Shown one piece after another: positions 1 through 8,865 of a stretch of DNA of 64,000 nucleotides. The notes beneath the pieces are model-generated. The model ran no database searches. It saw only the letters and a list, made by a program, of their open reading frames with translations, and had not been told where the DNA came from. The stretch covers positions 1 to 64,000 of the forward strand of contig NZ_PVWK01000123.1 of NCBI RefSeq assembly GCF_003003795.1. The letters are read 5' to 3'. The DNA comes from Stenomitos frigidus ULC18. Its GTDB lineage: Bacteria; Cyanobacteriota; Cyanobacteriia; Leptolyngbyales; Leptolyngbyaceae. Numbering within the stretch: the first letter of the stretch is position 1; every line of letters starts with the position of its first letter. The position numbers were made by a program, and so were the translations under genes.

Positions 1-133
1 ATGATGCATCGTCATATAAACTTCCCAGTTCGTCGCGCATCCGCATGTAGACGTTGCCTTTAGCAAAGGCTGCCTGAGCAACACGAGCGGTTTCTTCAGG
101 CACTGGAGGGATCGATTGGGGTTGAAGCGACAT
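1..133 (-). CDS. IS1182-family transposase, N-terminal part (runs off window)
   Basis: The reverse strand from an ATG at 133 encodes MSLQPQSIPPVPEETARVAQ and continues with AAFAKGNVYMRMRDELGSLY. I recognise this as the conserved N-terminus of cyanobacterial IS1182-type (DUF772-containing) DDE transposases. Only 44 codons are present because the gene continues past the left edge, so whether the element is intact cannot be judged. The start is the first ATG before the conserved block. Confidence 0.75.
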   Translation of the reverse strand, partial: MSLQPQSIPPVPEETARVAQAAFAKGNVYMRMRDELGSLYDDAS

Positions 134-705
134 GGCAATGGCTCCTCGTTTTGAAGCTCTTTTATTCATGCTCGCTAAACCCAGCACCCAGGTCCAACCA
201 GTTCAGTTTTTCTACAGATTTCACTGGTGCCTCTCCCCTTGTTGCCAATGAGCATCGGTGACATTGTCCTTGTGGTGTTAAGCAATGTTTCGCCAACGGT
301 ATCCTTTAGTGGGAGGCTTTAGCTGCTACACACCTTCTGATAGCGAGGTTGTTAGCCGTGAAAGAGCTTGTCGGAAGAACGATAGCACGAGAGATTCTGA
401 GGTAACAGATCTTTTACGACGATCTAGGCGATGACGGGTTAACTTGGGCTTTCAGCCCTTCAGGAACCTATGCACTTTCAGTGCATAGTGGTTCAGTTGG
501 GAGATTTAATAAGGATGAACGAGAAGGAGAGGAACAGGGATAGCATTTCGCAATTTAAGCACATGCGGAAGTGCCGTTAAAAACTGTTTTCAGTAACTCA
601 TATGCATCCCTCAAGGGCATATCTCTAGAAAAAATTTGTAGCTTTTCCACTTCTTACGTTAAAAATGAGGGGTAATATGCACGTACTAACTCAAACCAAA
701 CTTGT
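134..705. other. Non-coding stretch upstream of IS transposase and pentapeptide gene
   Basis: No convincing gene is visible. Positions 468-488 form a perfect inverted repeat with 9-bp arms (CTATGCACT) around TTC, just after a GGGCTTTCAGCCC hairpin near 445-458. These may belong to the end of the neighbouring IS element, but a terminal repeat cannot be confirmed with the other end outside the window. Confidence 0.5.
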
Positions 706-727
706 ATGGCTGATCGTCAACACTTAG
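677..727 (+). CDS. Possible 16-aa upstream ORF overlapping the pentapeptide gene start
   Basis: ATG at 677 follows GAGGGGTAAT, a good ribosome binding site. It opens a 16-codon frame (MHVLTQTKLVWLIVNT) ending at 727, in a different frame from the ATG at 706, which has no clear Shine-Dalgarno of its own. The overlap would allow translational coupling of the larger protein. This is inference from position and the RBS only; the peptide resembles nothing I know. Confidence 0.25.
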   Translation: MHVLTQTKLVWLIVNT

Positions 728-2535
728 CGTTTCTTATGCAAGGTGAGTCTGCTTGGAAACGGTGGAGGAGTAATCATCGCCAGACTCAGCCGGATTTATC
801 AAATGCCAACCTCAGCGGCAAAGACCTCACTAAGTTTGATTTAAGAGGAACTAATTTAAGAAAAGCCAACCTTTTTGGAGCAAATCTCAAAGGCGTAAAT
901 TTAAGTGGTGCAGATCTAAGTCAAGCGGATTTGAGTGAAGCAAATCTCAGCCATGCGAACTTGAGTCATGCAAATTTACATTGTGCAAATCTCTTTGAAG
1001 CAACTCTGTCTGAGGTAAACTTTAGCCAAGCCAATCTTACTGAAGCTAGATTTGTTGGTGCGAATTTTATTGATGCAAATCTCAGTCAAGCGAACTTTAG
1101 TGGTGCTAATTTAAGCAGAGCAATTTTTTACGGCGCGACCTTCAACGGAGTAAATTTCAGCCAAGCTAATCTCTCTAAAGCGAATCTTAGTCAGGCTAAT
1201 CTCTCTGATATTAATTTAAGTCGAGCTAATCTTCTGGGAGCGAACTTACATGGGGTTAACTTTAAAGCTGCAAATTTGATGCAAGCAGTTTTAGGAGGAA
1301 CAAAGCTTGAAGGATTAGATTTGAGCAATGCAAATCTAAACAATGCAAATCTTTTCACAGCTAATCTTCATGCTGCCAACCTAGCTCATGCAGATCTGAG
1401 CAATTCCAATCTTGGTCAAGCTAGGCTTGAAGGGGCAAATCTGAGTGAAGCAGATCTAAGCCATGCAATTCTTAATTTAGCAAATCTTGATGAAGCAAAT
1501 CTCTGCGGGGCAAATCTCAGTTATGCAAAGCTACAGAGAGCGAATCTGTGCTCAACTAATCTTTGTGAGGCAAATCTCGAATCGTCGGATATGCACTCAG
1601 CATATCTTTATGATGCCAATCTAGCTAATGCAAATCTCAGCTACGCGGATCTAAGCGAAGTTAAACTTACCAAAGCTGAACTCAGTAGCGCAAACTTAAG
1701 CCGAGCGAATCTCAGAAAAGCTGATCTTAGTTTTGCTGAAATTAATCATTCAAATCTTACCTATTCGGATCTTAGTTGGGTGGATTTCAGTTGGGCGGAT
1801 CTGACTGATTCTGATCTAAGCAATTCAAATTTACGTGGAGCAAGATTGGTTGGATCCAATCTCACAAATGCAAACCTTAAAAGTTGTGCAATTTGGGGAG
1901 TTTCTGCCTGGGATCTAAAACTTGATGGAACTGTTCAATCTAATTTGAATATTGCTCCTAGCGATAGTTCTATCATCACGATTGAAGATATAGAGATTGC
2001 TCAATTTCTTTACTTAATTCTTGACAATCCTAAAATTTGCAAAGTAATTGATACTGTTGCCAAAAAGGTTGTTCTTATACTCGGTCGATTTTCAAAAGAG
2101 AGGAAAGTTATTCTAGATGCTATTCGGAATAAGTTGCATCAATTAGGCTATGTGCCGATAGTTTTTGATTTTGAAAAACCAACAGAGCGAGACTTCACTG
2201 AGACAATTCAAACACTTGCTGGACTGTGTCTTTTCATTGTTGCTGATATTACCAATCCAAAATCTAGTCCACTTGAACTGCAAGCAACCGTTCCAAACTA
2301 TATGATTCCATTTGTGCCAATTATTCATGAAGGAGAAGAGCCATTTGCCATGTTCAAAGATTTGAAACAAAAGCATGGAGAATGGGTCTTGGATGTATTA
2401 AAGTATGATTCTTGCTCAAATTTAATTAAGGTAATTGAACAAGCGATCGTTACGCCAGCTCTAGAGAAGCATCAAGAATTGGTAATAAAGAAGGCTGCGG
2501 ATTTGAACAGCAGGCATGTAAATGATTTCTTGTAA
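706..2535 (+). CDS. Pentapeptide-repeat protein with C-terminal TIR-like nucleotide-binding domain
   Basis: 609 aa. Residues about 28-400 are an almost uninterrupted run of A(N/D)LSx pentapeptides, which fold into a right-handed quadrilateral beta-helix. The N-terminal stretch (AFLMQGESAWKRWR) is typical of cyanobacterial pentapeptide proteins and supports the start at 706. From about residue 453 a separate alpha/beta domain begins with KKVVLILGRFSKER, then GYVPIVFDFEKP, LCLFIVADITNPKSSPLEL and PFVPIIHEGEEPF. This alternation of hydrophobic strands and helices resembles TIR-like predicted nucleotide-binding domains. No catalytic residue can be assigned. The gene is more AT-rich than the urease genes downstream and stands alone on its strand, which suggests an acquired or fast-evolving gene. 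A role in signalling or defence is possible but unproven. Confidence 0.8.
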   Translation: MADRQHLAFLMQGESAWKRWRSNHRQTQPDLSNANLSGKDLTKFDLRGTNLRKANLFGANLKGVNLSGADLSQADLSEANLSHANLSHANLHCANLFEATLSEVNFSQANLTEARFVGANFIDANLSQANFSGANLSRAIFYGATFNGVNFSQANLSKANLSQANLSDINLSRANLLGANLHGVNFKAANLMQAVLGGTKLEGLDLSNANLNNANLFTANLHAANLAHADLSNSNLGQARLEGANLSEADLSHAILNLANLDEANLCGANLSYAKLQRANLCSTNLCEANLESSDMHSAYLYDANLANANLSYADLSEVKLTKAELSSANLSRANLRKADLSFAEINHSNLTYSDLSWVDFSWADLTDSDLSNSNLRGARLVGSNLTNANLKSCAIWGVSAWDLKLDGTVQSNLNIAPSDSSIITIEDIEIAQFLYLILDNPKICKVIDTVAKKVVLILGRFSKERKVILDAIRNKLHQLGYVPIVFDFEKPTERDFTETIQTLAGLCLFIVADITNPKSSPLELQATVPNYMIPFVPIIHEGEEPFAMFKDLKQKHGEWVLDVLKYDSCSNLIKVIEQAIVTPALEKHQELVIKKAADLNSRHVNDFL

Positions 2536-2792
2536 ATCAGTGATTGGTATCTTGCCCTTTCTCACTCCATAAAAACTTTGCTCGAAAGAATAGCCGAGTC
2601 GGTCAAGATATCTGTTTCGAGGGAGTTTCGGAAACGAGTTGAGGGCTGTAAGCTGTTAGTCATTTGAATTTTCGAGACGATCTAATCTGGCAAAGGGTTT
2701 CAGCCTTCTGAATACCCAGTTTAAATGTTGAACAGCTTACTAAGTCATAGCAATACAAAGCCCATTGATCAGTCCGCAATTTGGGCAGAAAT

Positions 2793-4523
2793 CTAGAACA
2801 AGAAGTAGCGTTGTGCCATGGGGAGGACGGTGGCGGGTTCGCAGGTGAGGAGTTCTCCGTCGGCGCGGACTTCGTAGGTTTCGGGATCGACTTCCATTTT
2901 GGGTGTGGCATCGTTGAGTTTCAGGTCTTTCTTCGTGAGCTTGCGGATGCCGGAGACCGCAACAGCTTTCTTTTGCAAACCGAGTTGGTCGGGGATGCCT
3001 TTCTTGAGCGCAGCTTTGGAGACGAAGGTGAGGGAGGTTGCCGCGATCGCGCCGCCAAAACTAGCAAACATCGGGCGCATGTGAACTGGCTGCGGGGTGG
3101 GAATGCTGGCGTTGGCATCGCCCATTTGCGCCCAGCCGATCAAGCCACCTTTGATGACCATTTCGGGCTTCACGCCAAACATAGCCGGTCGCCACAGGCA
3201 CAGGTCAGCCAGCTTACCAACTTCGACGGAACCAACATGGTTGGCGATACCGTGGGTGATCGCGGGGTTGATCGTGTACTTGGCGATGTAGCGTTTGGCG
3301 CGGAAGTTGTCGTTGCGGTTGTGGGATTCGACGGTGCCTTCGGTGTGGGGAGCCAACCAGCCGCGATCGAACTTCATTTTGTGGGCGGTTTGCCAGGTGC
3401 GGATGATGACCTCACCGATGCGTCCCATTGCCTGTGAGTCAGACGACAGCATACTGAAGGCTCCAATGTCGTGCAGGATATCTTCAGCGGCGATCGTTTC
3501 GCGACGAATGCGGGATTCAGCAAAGGCAACATCTTCGGCGATCGCGGGATCAAGGTGATGGCAAACCATCAGCATATCCAGATGTTCATCCAGCGTGTTT
3601 TGGGTGTAGGGACGTGTGGGATTGGTGGACGAGGGCAAGACATTGAGTTCGCCGCAGATTTTGATGATGTCGGGTGCGTGTCCGCCACCTGCACCTTCGG
3701 TGTGATAAGTGTGAATAACGCGATTTTTGAACGCCGCGATCGTGTCCTCGACAAAGCCTGCTTCGTTCAACGTATCGGTGTGGATAGCGACCTGCACATC
3801 ATAGTCATCGGCAACACTCAGGCAGGTGTCGATCGTCGCAGGTGTCGTGCCCCAGTCCTCATGGAGCTTCAGACCGATCACGCCTGCTTCCACCTGTTCC
3901 ACCAATCCTTCTGGCTTTGCGCTGTTGCCCTTACCCGTAAAGCCAATGTTAATGGGAAAGGCATCGGCCGCTTGTAGCATCCGGTAAATGTTCCAGGGGC
4001 CGGGTGTACAGGTGGTGGCGCTCGTTCCTGCAGCTGGCCCGGTGCCACCACCCACGAGCGTCGTGACACCAGACGCGATCGCTACTTCAATTTGCTGGGG
4101 ACAGATAAAGTGAATATGGGTATCAATACCACCTGCGGTGAGAATCATGCCTTCACCCGCAATCACCTCGGTACCGGGCCCAATGATGATCGTCACATTG
4201 TCTTGAATATAGGGATTCCCAGCTTTGCCGATCGCGTGAATTTTGCCGTCCTTAATGCCAATATCGGCTTTAACAATGCCCCACCAGTCGAGAATGAGCG
4301 CATTGGTAATCACTGTATCCACTGCACCATCGGCATTTGTAATGGGTGACTGCCCCATGCCGTCGCGAATGACCTTGCCGCCGCCAAACTTGACTTCATC
4401 GCCGTAGGTGGTGTAGTCTGCTTCGACTTCAATGATCAAATCGGTATCGGCTAACCTGACGCGATCGCCCACAGTGGGACCAAACGTTTCCGCATAGGCG
4501 CGGCGATTCATTCTGTAACTCAT
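2793..4523 (-). CDS. ureC: Urease subunit alpha (UreC)
   Basis: 576 aa, the usual length. It is the catalytic subunit of nickel urease (urea to ammonia and carbamate, EC 3.5.1.5), acting in the cytoplasm. All nickel ligands are visible: His136 and His138 in DTHIHF, the carbamylated Lys219 in GLKLHEDWG, His248, His274 in HTYHTEG and Asp362. The mobile-flap CHH (321-323) is also intact. The ATG at 4523 follows GGAGTCCCC, a suitable RBS. It lies at the 3' end of the minus-strand urease block but is separated from ureB by about 2.8 kb carrying a P450, a DUF2237 gene and a DUF1579-like gene. With 168 bp upstream it may have its own promoter. No ureE, ureF or ureG is in the window. Confidence 0.97.
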   Translation of the reverse strand: MSYRMNRRAYAETFGPTVGDRVRLADTDLIIEVEADYTTYGDEVKFGGGKVIRDGMGQSPITNADGAVDTVITNALILDWWGIVKADIGIKDGKIHAIGKAGNPYIQDNVTIIIGPGTEVIAGEGMILTAGGIDTHIHFICPQQIEVAIASGVTTLVGGGTGPAAGTSATTCTPGPWNIYRMLQAADAFPINIGFTGKGNSAKPEGLVEQVEAGVIGLKLHEDWGTTPATIDTCLSVADDYDVQVAIHTDTLNEAGFVEDTIAAFKNRVIHTYHTEGAGGGHAPDIIKICGELNVLPSSTNPTRPYTQNTLDEHLDMLMVCHHLDPAIAEDVAFAESRIRRETIAAEDILHDIGAFSMLSSDSQAMGRIGEVIIRTWQTAHKMKFDRGWLAPHTEGTVESHNRNDNFRAKRYIAKYTINPAITHGIANHVGSVEVGKLADLCLWRPAMFGVKPEMVIKGGLIGWAQMGDANASIPTPQPVHMRPMFASFGGAIAATSLTFVSKAALKKGIPDQLGLQKKAVAVSGIRKLTKKDLKLNDATPKMEVDPETYEVRADGELLTCEPATVLPMAQRYFLF

Positions 4524-4691
4524 GGGGACTCCTCACTCCAATTCTGTAACCGATCAAACATTGTGCAACCCTAGCGATCGCATCACGATCCGCGTTTGCC
4601 ATTGGGGCTTCAGCTTCCTTAGAATACCGCTCTAGCCGTCTTTAGCGAGTTAAATCGACGACAGAATCGGCGATAAACTGTTGGACAAGCA

Positions 4692-5297
4692 TCAAATTGG
4701 TTCACTTGCTTTGCGGCACGTTTCCTTCAGCACAGGTTGCCAGTCTTTTTTCACCAGATCTGCTTGTTCGTAGGCGGCTTCAAACGCGCGATCGCCCGTT
4801 TTCACGATCGTTTGTCGCAGCCCATTTCTCTGGGTGCCGCGCACCACGCTGCCTTCCCAGACCCACTTGTCATCAGACCAACCCTCTGATAGCAGATTAA
4901 TAAATTGACCATCACCTGTCAAAATGGTGCGTCCAAAGCGCTTGGTCAGGGTGTTGTAGCCTAGCGTGTCGTGAGTGATGGCAATATTTTGCTTCGTTGA
5001 CACCTGCCCCAAAAACCAGAAGTTGTTGAGTTCGCGCTTGATTTCCCAGGTAAACGGTTCTGCGGGTCTGTTAGCAGGAGCACCCACTGGTTTGACCACA
5101 CACAACCACTTGCCCTGAAAGTATTGCAGTTGTTCTAATTGAGGATCGGGCTTGGGCAACGCAGACGTGGGTGGTTCAGCCGCATAGGCAGGGAAGACTG
5201 CCAGAGTGAGGGCGATCGCAGACGCAACTAGACAGACGCGATCGCCACATGTGGAACCGCAGTATGCGTGAGGGCGGCAAGTCTTGCAAGCAAGCAT
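4692..5297 (-). CDS. Putative secreted DUF1579-like protein
   Basis: 201 aa. A hydrophobic segment (VCLVASAIALTLAVFPAYA, about residues 21-39) ending in AYA-A looks like a signal peptide with a long, Cys-rich n-region, so the protein is probably exported. The mature part (LQYFQGKWLCVVKP, then FWFLGQVSTKQNIAITHDTLGYN) has the layout of DUF1579-type proteins, which begin with a short 'leG.W' motif and end in a set of beta strands. Function unknown. It lies on the urease strand between DUF2237 and ureC, 33 bp downstream of the DUF2237 stop, so co-transcription is likely. The DUF1579 assignment is tentative. Confidence 0.6.
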   Translation of the reverse strand: MLACKTCRPHAYCGSTCGDRVCLVASAIALTLAVFPAYAAEPPTSALPKPDPQLEQLQYFQGKWLCVVKPVGAPANRPAEPFTWEIKRELNNFWFLGQVSTKQNIAITHDTLGYNTLTKRFGRTILTGDGQFINLLSEGWSDDKWVWEGSVVRGTQRNGLRQTIVKTGDRAFEAAYEQADLVKKDWQPVLKETCRKASEPI

Positions 5298-5330
5298 AGA
5301 ATTTCCCTGATTAAATTTCTGCTGAGGGCT

Positions 5331-5708
5331 TTAGTTCACTGATAGATCCAAAGCGTGTTCCTTCAAGACCGCCAGTGGTACCACATTGAGAGTGGCCTCA
5401 TGGGTTGCAGACAGCAGAATTGGGGGTGCTGCGCCTGCATCCAACGCTTCTTTCCAGCGTGCAACGCATAAACACCAATGATCACCAGGCTTTAACCCTG
5501 GAAAATTATATGCCGGGACTGGCGTACTCAAATTATTGCCTCTAGCTTTTGTGAAGGCTAAAAACTCTTCGGTCACTTGAGCGCATACTACATGCGTGCC
5601 CAAATCTTGCGGCCCTGTTTCGCAGACACCATTACGGAAAAAGCCGGTCATGGGATCGGTGCAGCAAAGCTCAAGTTTTTTTCCCATCACATTCTTTGCG
5701 TCTGTCAT
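5331..5708 (-). CDS. DUF2237 family protein
   Basis: About 125 aa from the ATG at 5708, which is preceded by GGAGCAGGAGC; an upstream in-frame start at 5768 would add 20 residues that do not fit the family. The sequence KNVMGKKLELCCTDPMTGFF and the later GDHWCLCVARWKEALDAG and PPILLSATHEATL are characteristic of DUF2237, a small bacterial family with conserved Cys residues and no established function. It sits downstream of the P450 on the same strand with a gap of about 90 bp. The family is widespread in cyanobacteria, often as a single-gene unit, so its position inside a urease cluster may be accidental. Confidence 0.8.
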   Translation of the reverse strand: MTDAKNVMGKKLELCCTDPMTGFFRNGVCETGPQDLGTHVVCAQVTEEFLAFTKARGNNLSTPVPAYNFPGLKPGDHWCLCVARWKEALDAGAAPPILLSATHEATLNVVPLAVLKEHALDLSVN

Positions 5709-5799
5709 GCCTCTGCTCCTGCTCCACCGCTTGGCTGTATCGATCGTACGACTAATGGATGGAAACACGATCGTCCACCATTTTATAATCCATTCAACT

Positions 5800-7188
5800 T
5801 CAGCTCAAACTCGGTTCCAATACGGATGGCTGGTGAGTCTGTTTGCCTTTGACGATCAGATGCACGCCCCCTTTGGGTCGTAAGAGTGCGCCACCTCTCG
5901 CAGGTTGGACAGGCTGATCGTCTGCCAAGGCAAATTTCCAGTGCTGCAACAGTGTGACGAGCACCAGCTTCATTTCAAACTGGGCAAACGCCATGCCAAT
6001 GCAGCGACGATTGCTCCCGCCAAAGGGCAAATACTCATACGGCGCAAAGGAATGCTCTAGAAAACGTTCTGGTTTGAACTGGTTGGGTTCTGGGTACAGC
6101 TCTTCACGGTGATGGGTCAAATAAATGCAGGGAACCAGCAACGTTCCCGGTTCAAAGTGGTGACCCATAATCTCGATCGGTGCTTTGACCACACGATTGA
6201 GTGCCAACATTGCCACAGGATAGATGCGAAAGGTTTCCTGGCAAATGGCATTCAAATACGGCAAGCGCATGATGGCGTTGAGATCGGCTGGGTTTTCTAA
6301 CGTGTTCAACTCTTGCTGCAAGCGCTCATGCACGTGTGGCAAGGAGTGAACCCAATACATCGCCCATGCCAGCATCGTTGCCGTCGTTTCATGACCCGCA
6401 ATGAGAAGCGTCATTAACTCATCACGCAGTTCCACATCGGTCATGGGCTCTCCGGCTTCATCGCGTGCGGCCATCATTAACGATAAGATGTCGCTGCGAT
6501 CGCCATCCGGCTGCGATCGACGCTCTTGAATCTCGGCATAGATTAAATTGTCGATCGCTTTCAGCTTTTGGAGGAATCGCCCCCACGGACTCCAGGGTCC
6601 AAAATCTCGCTGCAACACGGGGAAGAGAAACAATAGCCCCTGAAGTAATGGCTGACCGGGGTTTAACTGTTCCAGGAGTAACGTTTGAAGTGCCTGGGCT
6701 CGCGTTCCTTCCTGTAAGCCAAACACGGCTTTGAGAATAATTTGGAAGGAAATCTGCTGCATGAGGGAGACGGCAACCAGATGGTCATCGATCGCCCACG
6801 ATGCCGTTGCTTGCAGAGTCAACTCGCGAATGAGTTGACCATAGGCAGTCATCCGTTCGCCATGTAGCGGTGGCGTTAACAGCCGTCGTTGCCTGCGGTG
6901 TGGTTCGCCTGCGATCGTCAGCAATGACTGTTCGCCCAACAGCGGTGAACGAATACCCGCATCGGCTCCTGAATCGAGGTTTTTGGGATCGGTGGCAAAA
7001 ATCTCTTGAATTGCACGCGGATGGCTGACAAACACCTGCGGCGAAAACAAGGGTCCAATTTTGACAGTAAAGATATCACCATACTGTTGTCGACAGGTTT
7101 CCATAAAGGCGAGTGGGTCTTTAAGCCACTGCACCGTTTGCATCATTGGACTAACCTCAGGACCGGGGGGCAGTTGAGTCGTAGGCAT
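5800..7188 (-). CDS. Cytochrome P450, CYP110-like
   Basis: 462 aa. A soluble heme monooxygenase with all hallmarks: I-helix AGHETT (264-269), K-helix ExxR as ETFR (318-321), the PERF region (FKPERF) and heme loop FGGSNRRCIG with axial Cys396. Overall it resembles the cyanobacterial CYP110 family, whose members oxidise fatty acids, alkanes or terpenoids; the substrate here cannot be read from sequence. The ATG at 7188 follows AAGGATTTAGCCACT, a usable RBS. No ferredoxin or reductase gene is adjacent, so redox partners must be encoded elsewhere. It splits the urease structural genes (ureB upstream, ureC downstream), an unusual place for a P450. Confidence 0.93.
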   Translation of the reverse strand: MPTTQLPPGPEVSPMMQTVQWLKDPLAFMETCRQQYGDIFTVKIGPLFSPQVFVSHPRAIQEIFATDPKNLDSGADAGIRSPLLGEQSLLTIAGEPHRRQRRLLTPPLHGERMTAYGQLIRELTLQATASWAIDDHLVAVSLMQQISFQIILKAVFGLQEGTRAQALQTLLLEQLNPGQPLLQGLLFLFPVLQRDFGPWSPWGRFLQKLKAIDNLIYAEIQERRSQPDGDRSDILSLMMAARDEAGEPMTDVELRDELMTLLIAGHETTATMLAWAMYWVHSLPHVHERLQQELNTLENPADLNAIMRLPYLNAICQETFRIYPVAMLALNRVVKAPIEIMGHHFEPGTLLVPCIYLTHHREELYPEPNQFKPERFLEHSFAPYEYLPFGGSNRRCIGMAFAQFEMKLVLVTLLQHWKFALADDQPVQPARGGALLRPKGGVHLIVKGKQTHQPSVLEPSLS

Positions 7189-7287
7189 AGTGGCTAAATC
7201 CTTCGGTATTGGTCAATGCAAAGCGTTACTGACCTTATATTTTCCTGCGAGAAAAGACTCTAATGTATGGATTCTAGCAATCAGCCC

Positions 7288-7644
7288 TTACTTTTTCTTT
7301 TTCCCTTCATTTTTCTTCTTTCCGTCGCTTTTCTTTCCGTCCAGGGCTCCATCAATTTTGTTGTTGAGGCCATAGACTTCGCGGCTACCTGCAAGGGCAA
7401 CCAGCGTCACGTCTTTTTCGTCGCCTGGTTCAAACCGTACCGCTGTACCTGCGGGAATATTCAAACGCATCCCACGAGCCCGATCGCGATCGAATCTCAG
7501 CGCTTGATTAACTTCGTAAAAATGGAAGTGGGAGCCGACTTGAATCGGTCGATCGCCGGTATTTGCCACAGCTAGCGTCGCTGTTTCGCGTCCTGCATTT
7601 AATTCAATCTCGCCGTCTTCAACAAACAGTTCACCTGGGATCAT
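7288..7644 (-). CDS. ureB: Urease subunit beta (UreB), with lysine-rich tail
   Basis: 118 aa starting MIPGEL, the family's usual N-terminus. The ATG at 7644 follows GGAGTGACT, while the GTG at 7650 would only add two residues. Conserved blocks [20 protein letters not shown] and [15 protein letters not shown] are intact. Small structural subunit of the urease trimer, with ureA 32 bp upstream and ureD before it. The end is odd: after [10 protein letters not shown] the usual short terminus is replaced by about 18 residues, mostly Lys, Gly, Asp and Glu ([17 protein letters not shown]), encoded by an A-rich low-complexity stretch. This tail is probably disordered and exposed. Confidence 0.95.
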   Translation of the reverse strand: MIPGELFVEDGEIELNAGRETATLAVANTGDRPIQVGSHFHFYEVNQALRFDRDRARGMRLNIPAGTAVRFEPGDEKDVTLVALAGSREVYGLNNKIDGALDGKKSDGKKKNEGKKKK

Positions 7645-7676
7645 AGTCACTCCATTAGTTGATTTTTAGCGAACGT

Positions 7677-7979
7677 TTAGCGAATGGGATCGTGTACAGT
7701 AACGAGTTTTGTACCATCAGGAAAGGTCGCTTCAACCTGTACTTCATGGATCATTTCAGGAATGCCTTCCATCACATCACTACGCGATAGCAATGTTGTA
7801 CCGTGGCTCATTAATTCAGAAACCGTGCGTCCGTCCCTGGCACCTTCTAAAATGGCAGCCGAGATGTAAGCGATCGCTTCAGGGTAGTTCAGCTTTAGCC
7901 CACGCTCTTTGCGGCGTTCTGCCACCAGGGCGGCCGTGAAAATCAGTAGTTTGTCTTTTTCTTGTGGCGTTAGTTGCAT
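7677..7979 (-). CDS. ureA: Urease subunit gamma (UreA)
   Basis: 100 aa, exactly the family length. It starts [26 protein letters not shown], contains [21 protein letters not shown] and [20 protein letters not shown], and ends [10 protein letters not shown] as in other UreA proteins. Forms the urease heterotrimer with UreB and UreC. The RBS AAGGATTGAACA precedes the ATG. It lies 14 bp downstream of ureD and 32 bp upstream of ureB, so the three genes almost certainly form one transcript. Confidence 0.97.
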   Translation of the reverse strand: MQLTPQEKDKLLIFTAALVAERRKERGLKLNYPEAIAYISAAILEGARDGRTVSELMSHGTTLLSRSDVMEGIPEMIHEVQVEATFPDGTKLVTVHDPIR

Positions 7980-7993
7980 TGTTCAATCCTTAC

Positions 7994-8827
7994 CTATGAC
8001 ACTCCCCACACTCTTGGTACGCAACCAGAGCAGCCTAAGAATGATAAGCGGATTAGTCGCCAAACTTCAACAAACCACTGCCGTACTGCCGTTGTTGAAT
8101 GTCCGCGATAGCGACACAGCAAGCCCGATTGCAACCGGGTCACGCCAAAGTCACCCATGTCATTTGTCCACAGCGATCGCGCCTTTTCGATGAATTCAGC
8201 CTCCACTGCCTGTCCCACAAAGGCAAAACTACCGACCACAGGGCACCCCCCTAAGCCGTGAGTGCCATGAAAGGACGCCTCACTGCCAGGGAGCCATTGG
8301 CGATCGATCCACAAGGGCTGCCCCTCCTGCCAGATTTCAGTCTGCGATCGCCAGTTCCCCTGCAAAAACTGTTCGCCCCTGGCACTGCGCCCAAAGCGAG
8401 TGATCTCCCAGCCCAGCCAGGTAGCACCAGGAGCCAGTTCGATGCGCATGTCCTGCTGATACATTGCCTGTTCAAAGACGATCGTTTCCTGCGGTAGCCA
8501 CTCGAGACGAGCGCCAGTCGCGACTTTGACATGAGTAGTTTGTCTCGCCTCTAAGCCATTCGTGCGATAGATTTTGCCCGCCGAAGCCGTGGTGATCAAC
8601 GCCTGCGTCTGTGGTTGCAGTTGGATATCAAGCGAGAGCCGATCGCCGCCCACAATCCCACCGGCCGTGTGCAAAATCACGTTGTGGCAAACCGCTTTCC
8701 CTTCTGGATAGAGCGATCGCTGGATTTTGAGGGGTGCCTGTGCTTTGGATGAAGCCACGTGGGTGGAGTCTTCACGATTGGCATAGATTAACTGTAAACT
8801 GCCATGCCATCCGGAATCGATTGTCAT
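7994..8827 (-). CDS. ureD: Urease accessory protein UreD
   Basis: 277 aa. UreD (UreH) is a scaffold in the UreDFG complex that loads nickel into apo-urease. Diagnostic parts are HNVILHTAGGIVGGDRLSLDI near residues 48-68, the TTASAGKIYR motif, LEWLPQETIVFEQA and the C-terminal VWRLIRLSFLGCSGCVPRVW. It is the first gene of the ure run, 38 bp downstream of the LRR gene on the same strand, so it either has a promoter inside that gene or is read through from it. The partner genes ureF and ureG are not in the window. Confidence 0.95.
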   Translation of the reverse strand: MTIDSGWHGSLQLIYANREDSTHVASSKAQAPLKIQRSLYPEGKAVCHNVILHTAGGIVGGDRLSLDIQLQPQTQALITTASAGKIYRTNGLEARQTTHVKVATGARLEWLPQETIVFEQAMYQQDMRIELAPGATWLGWEITRFGRSARGEQFLQGNWRSQTEIWQEGQPLWIDRQWLPGSEASFHGTHGLGGCPVVGSFAFVGQAVEAEFIEKARSLWTNDMGDFGVTRLQSGLLCRYRGHSTTAVRQWFVEVWRLIRLSFLGCSGCVPRVWGVS

Positions 8828-8865
8828 AAAAAGAAGACTTCAAGGTGAAAGAACGGAGCAATGCC

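Noticed and set aside
2781-3437. 218-codon frame opposite ureC
   Set aside because: It lies entirely antisense to a strongly conserved urease gene and shows no known domain; a shadow of GC-biased codons.
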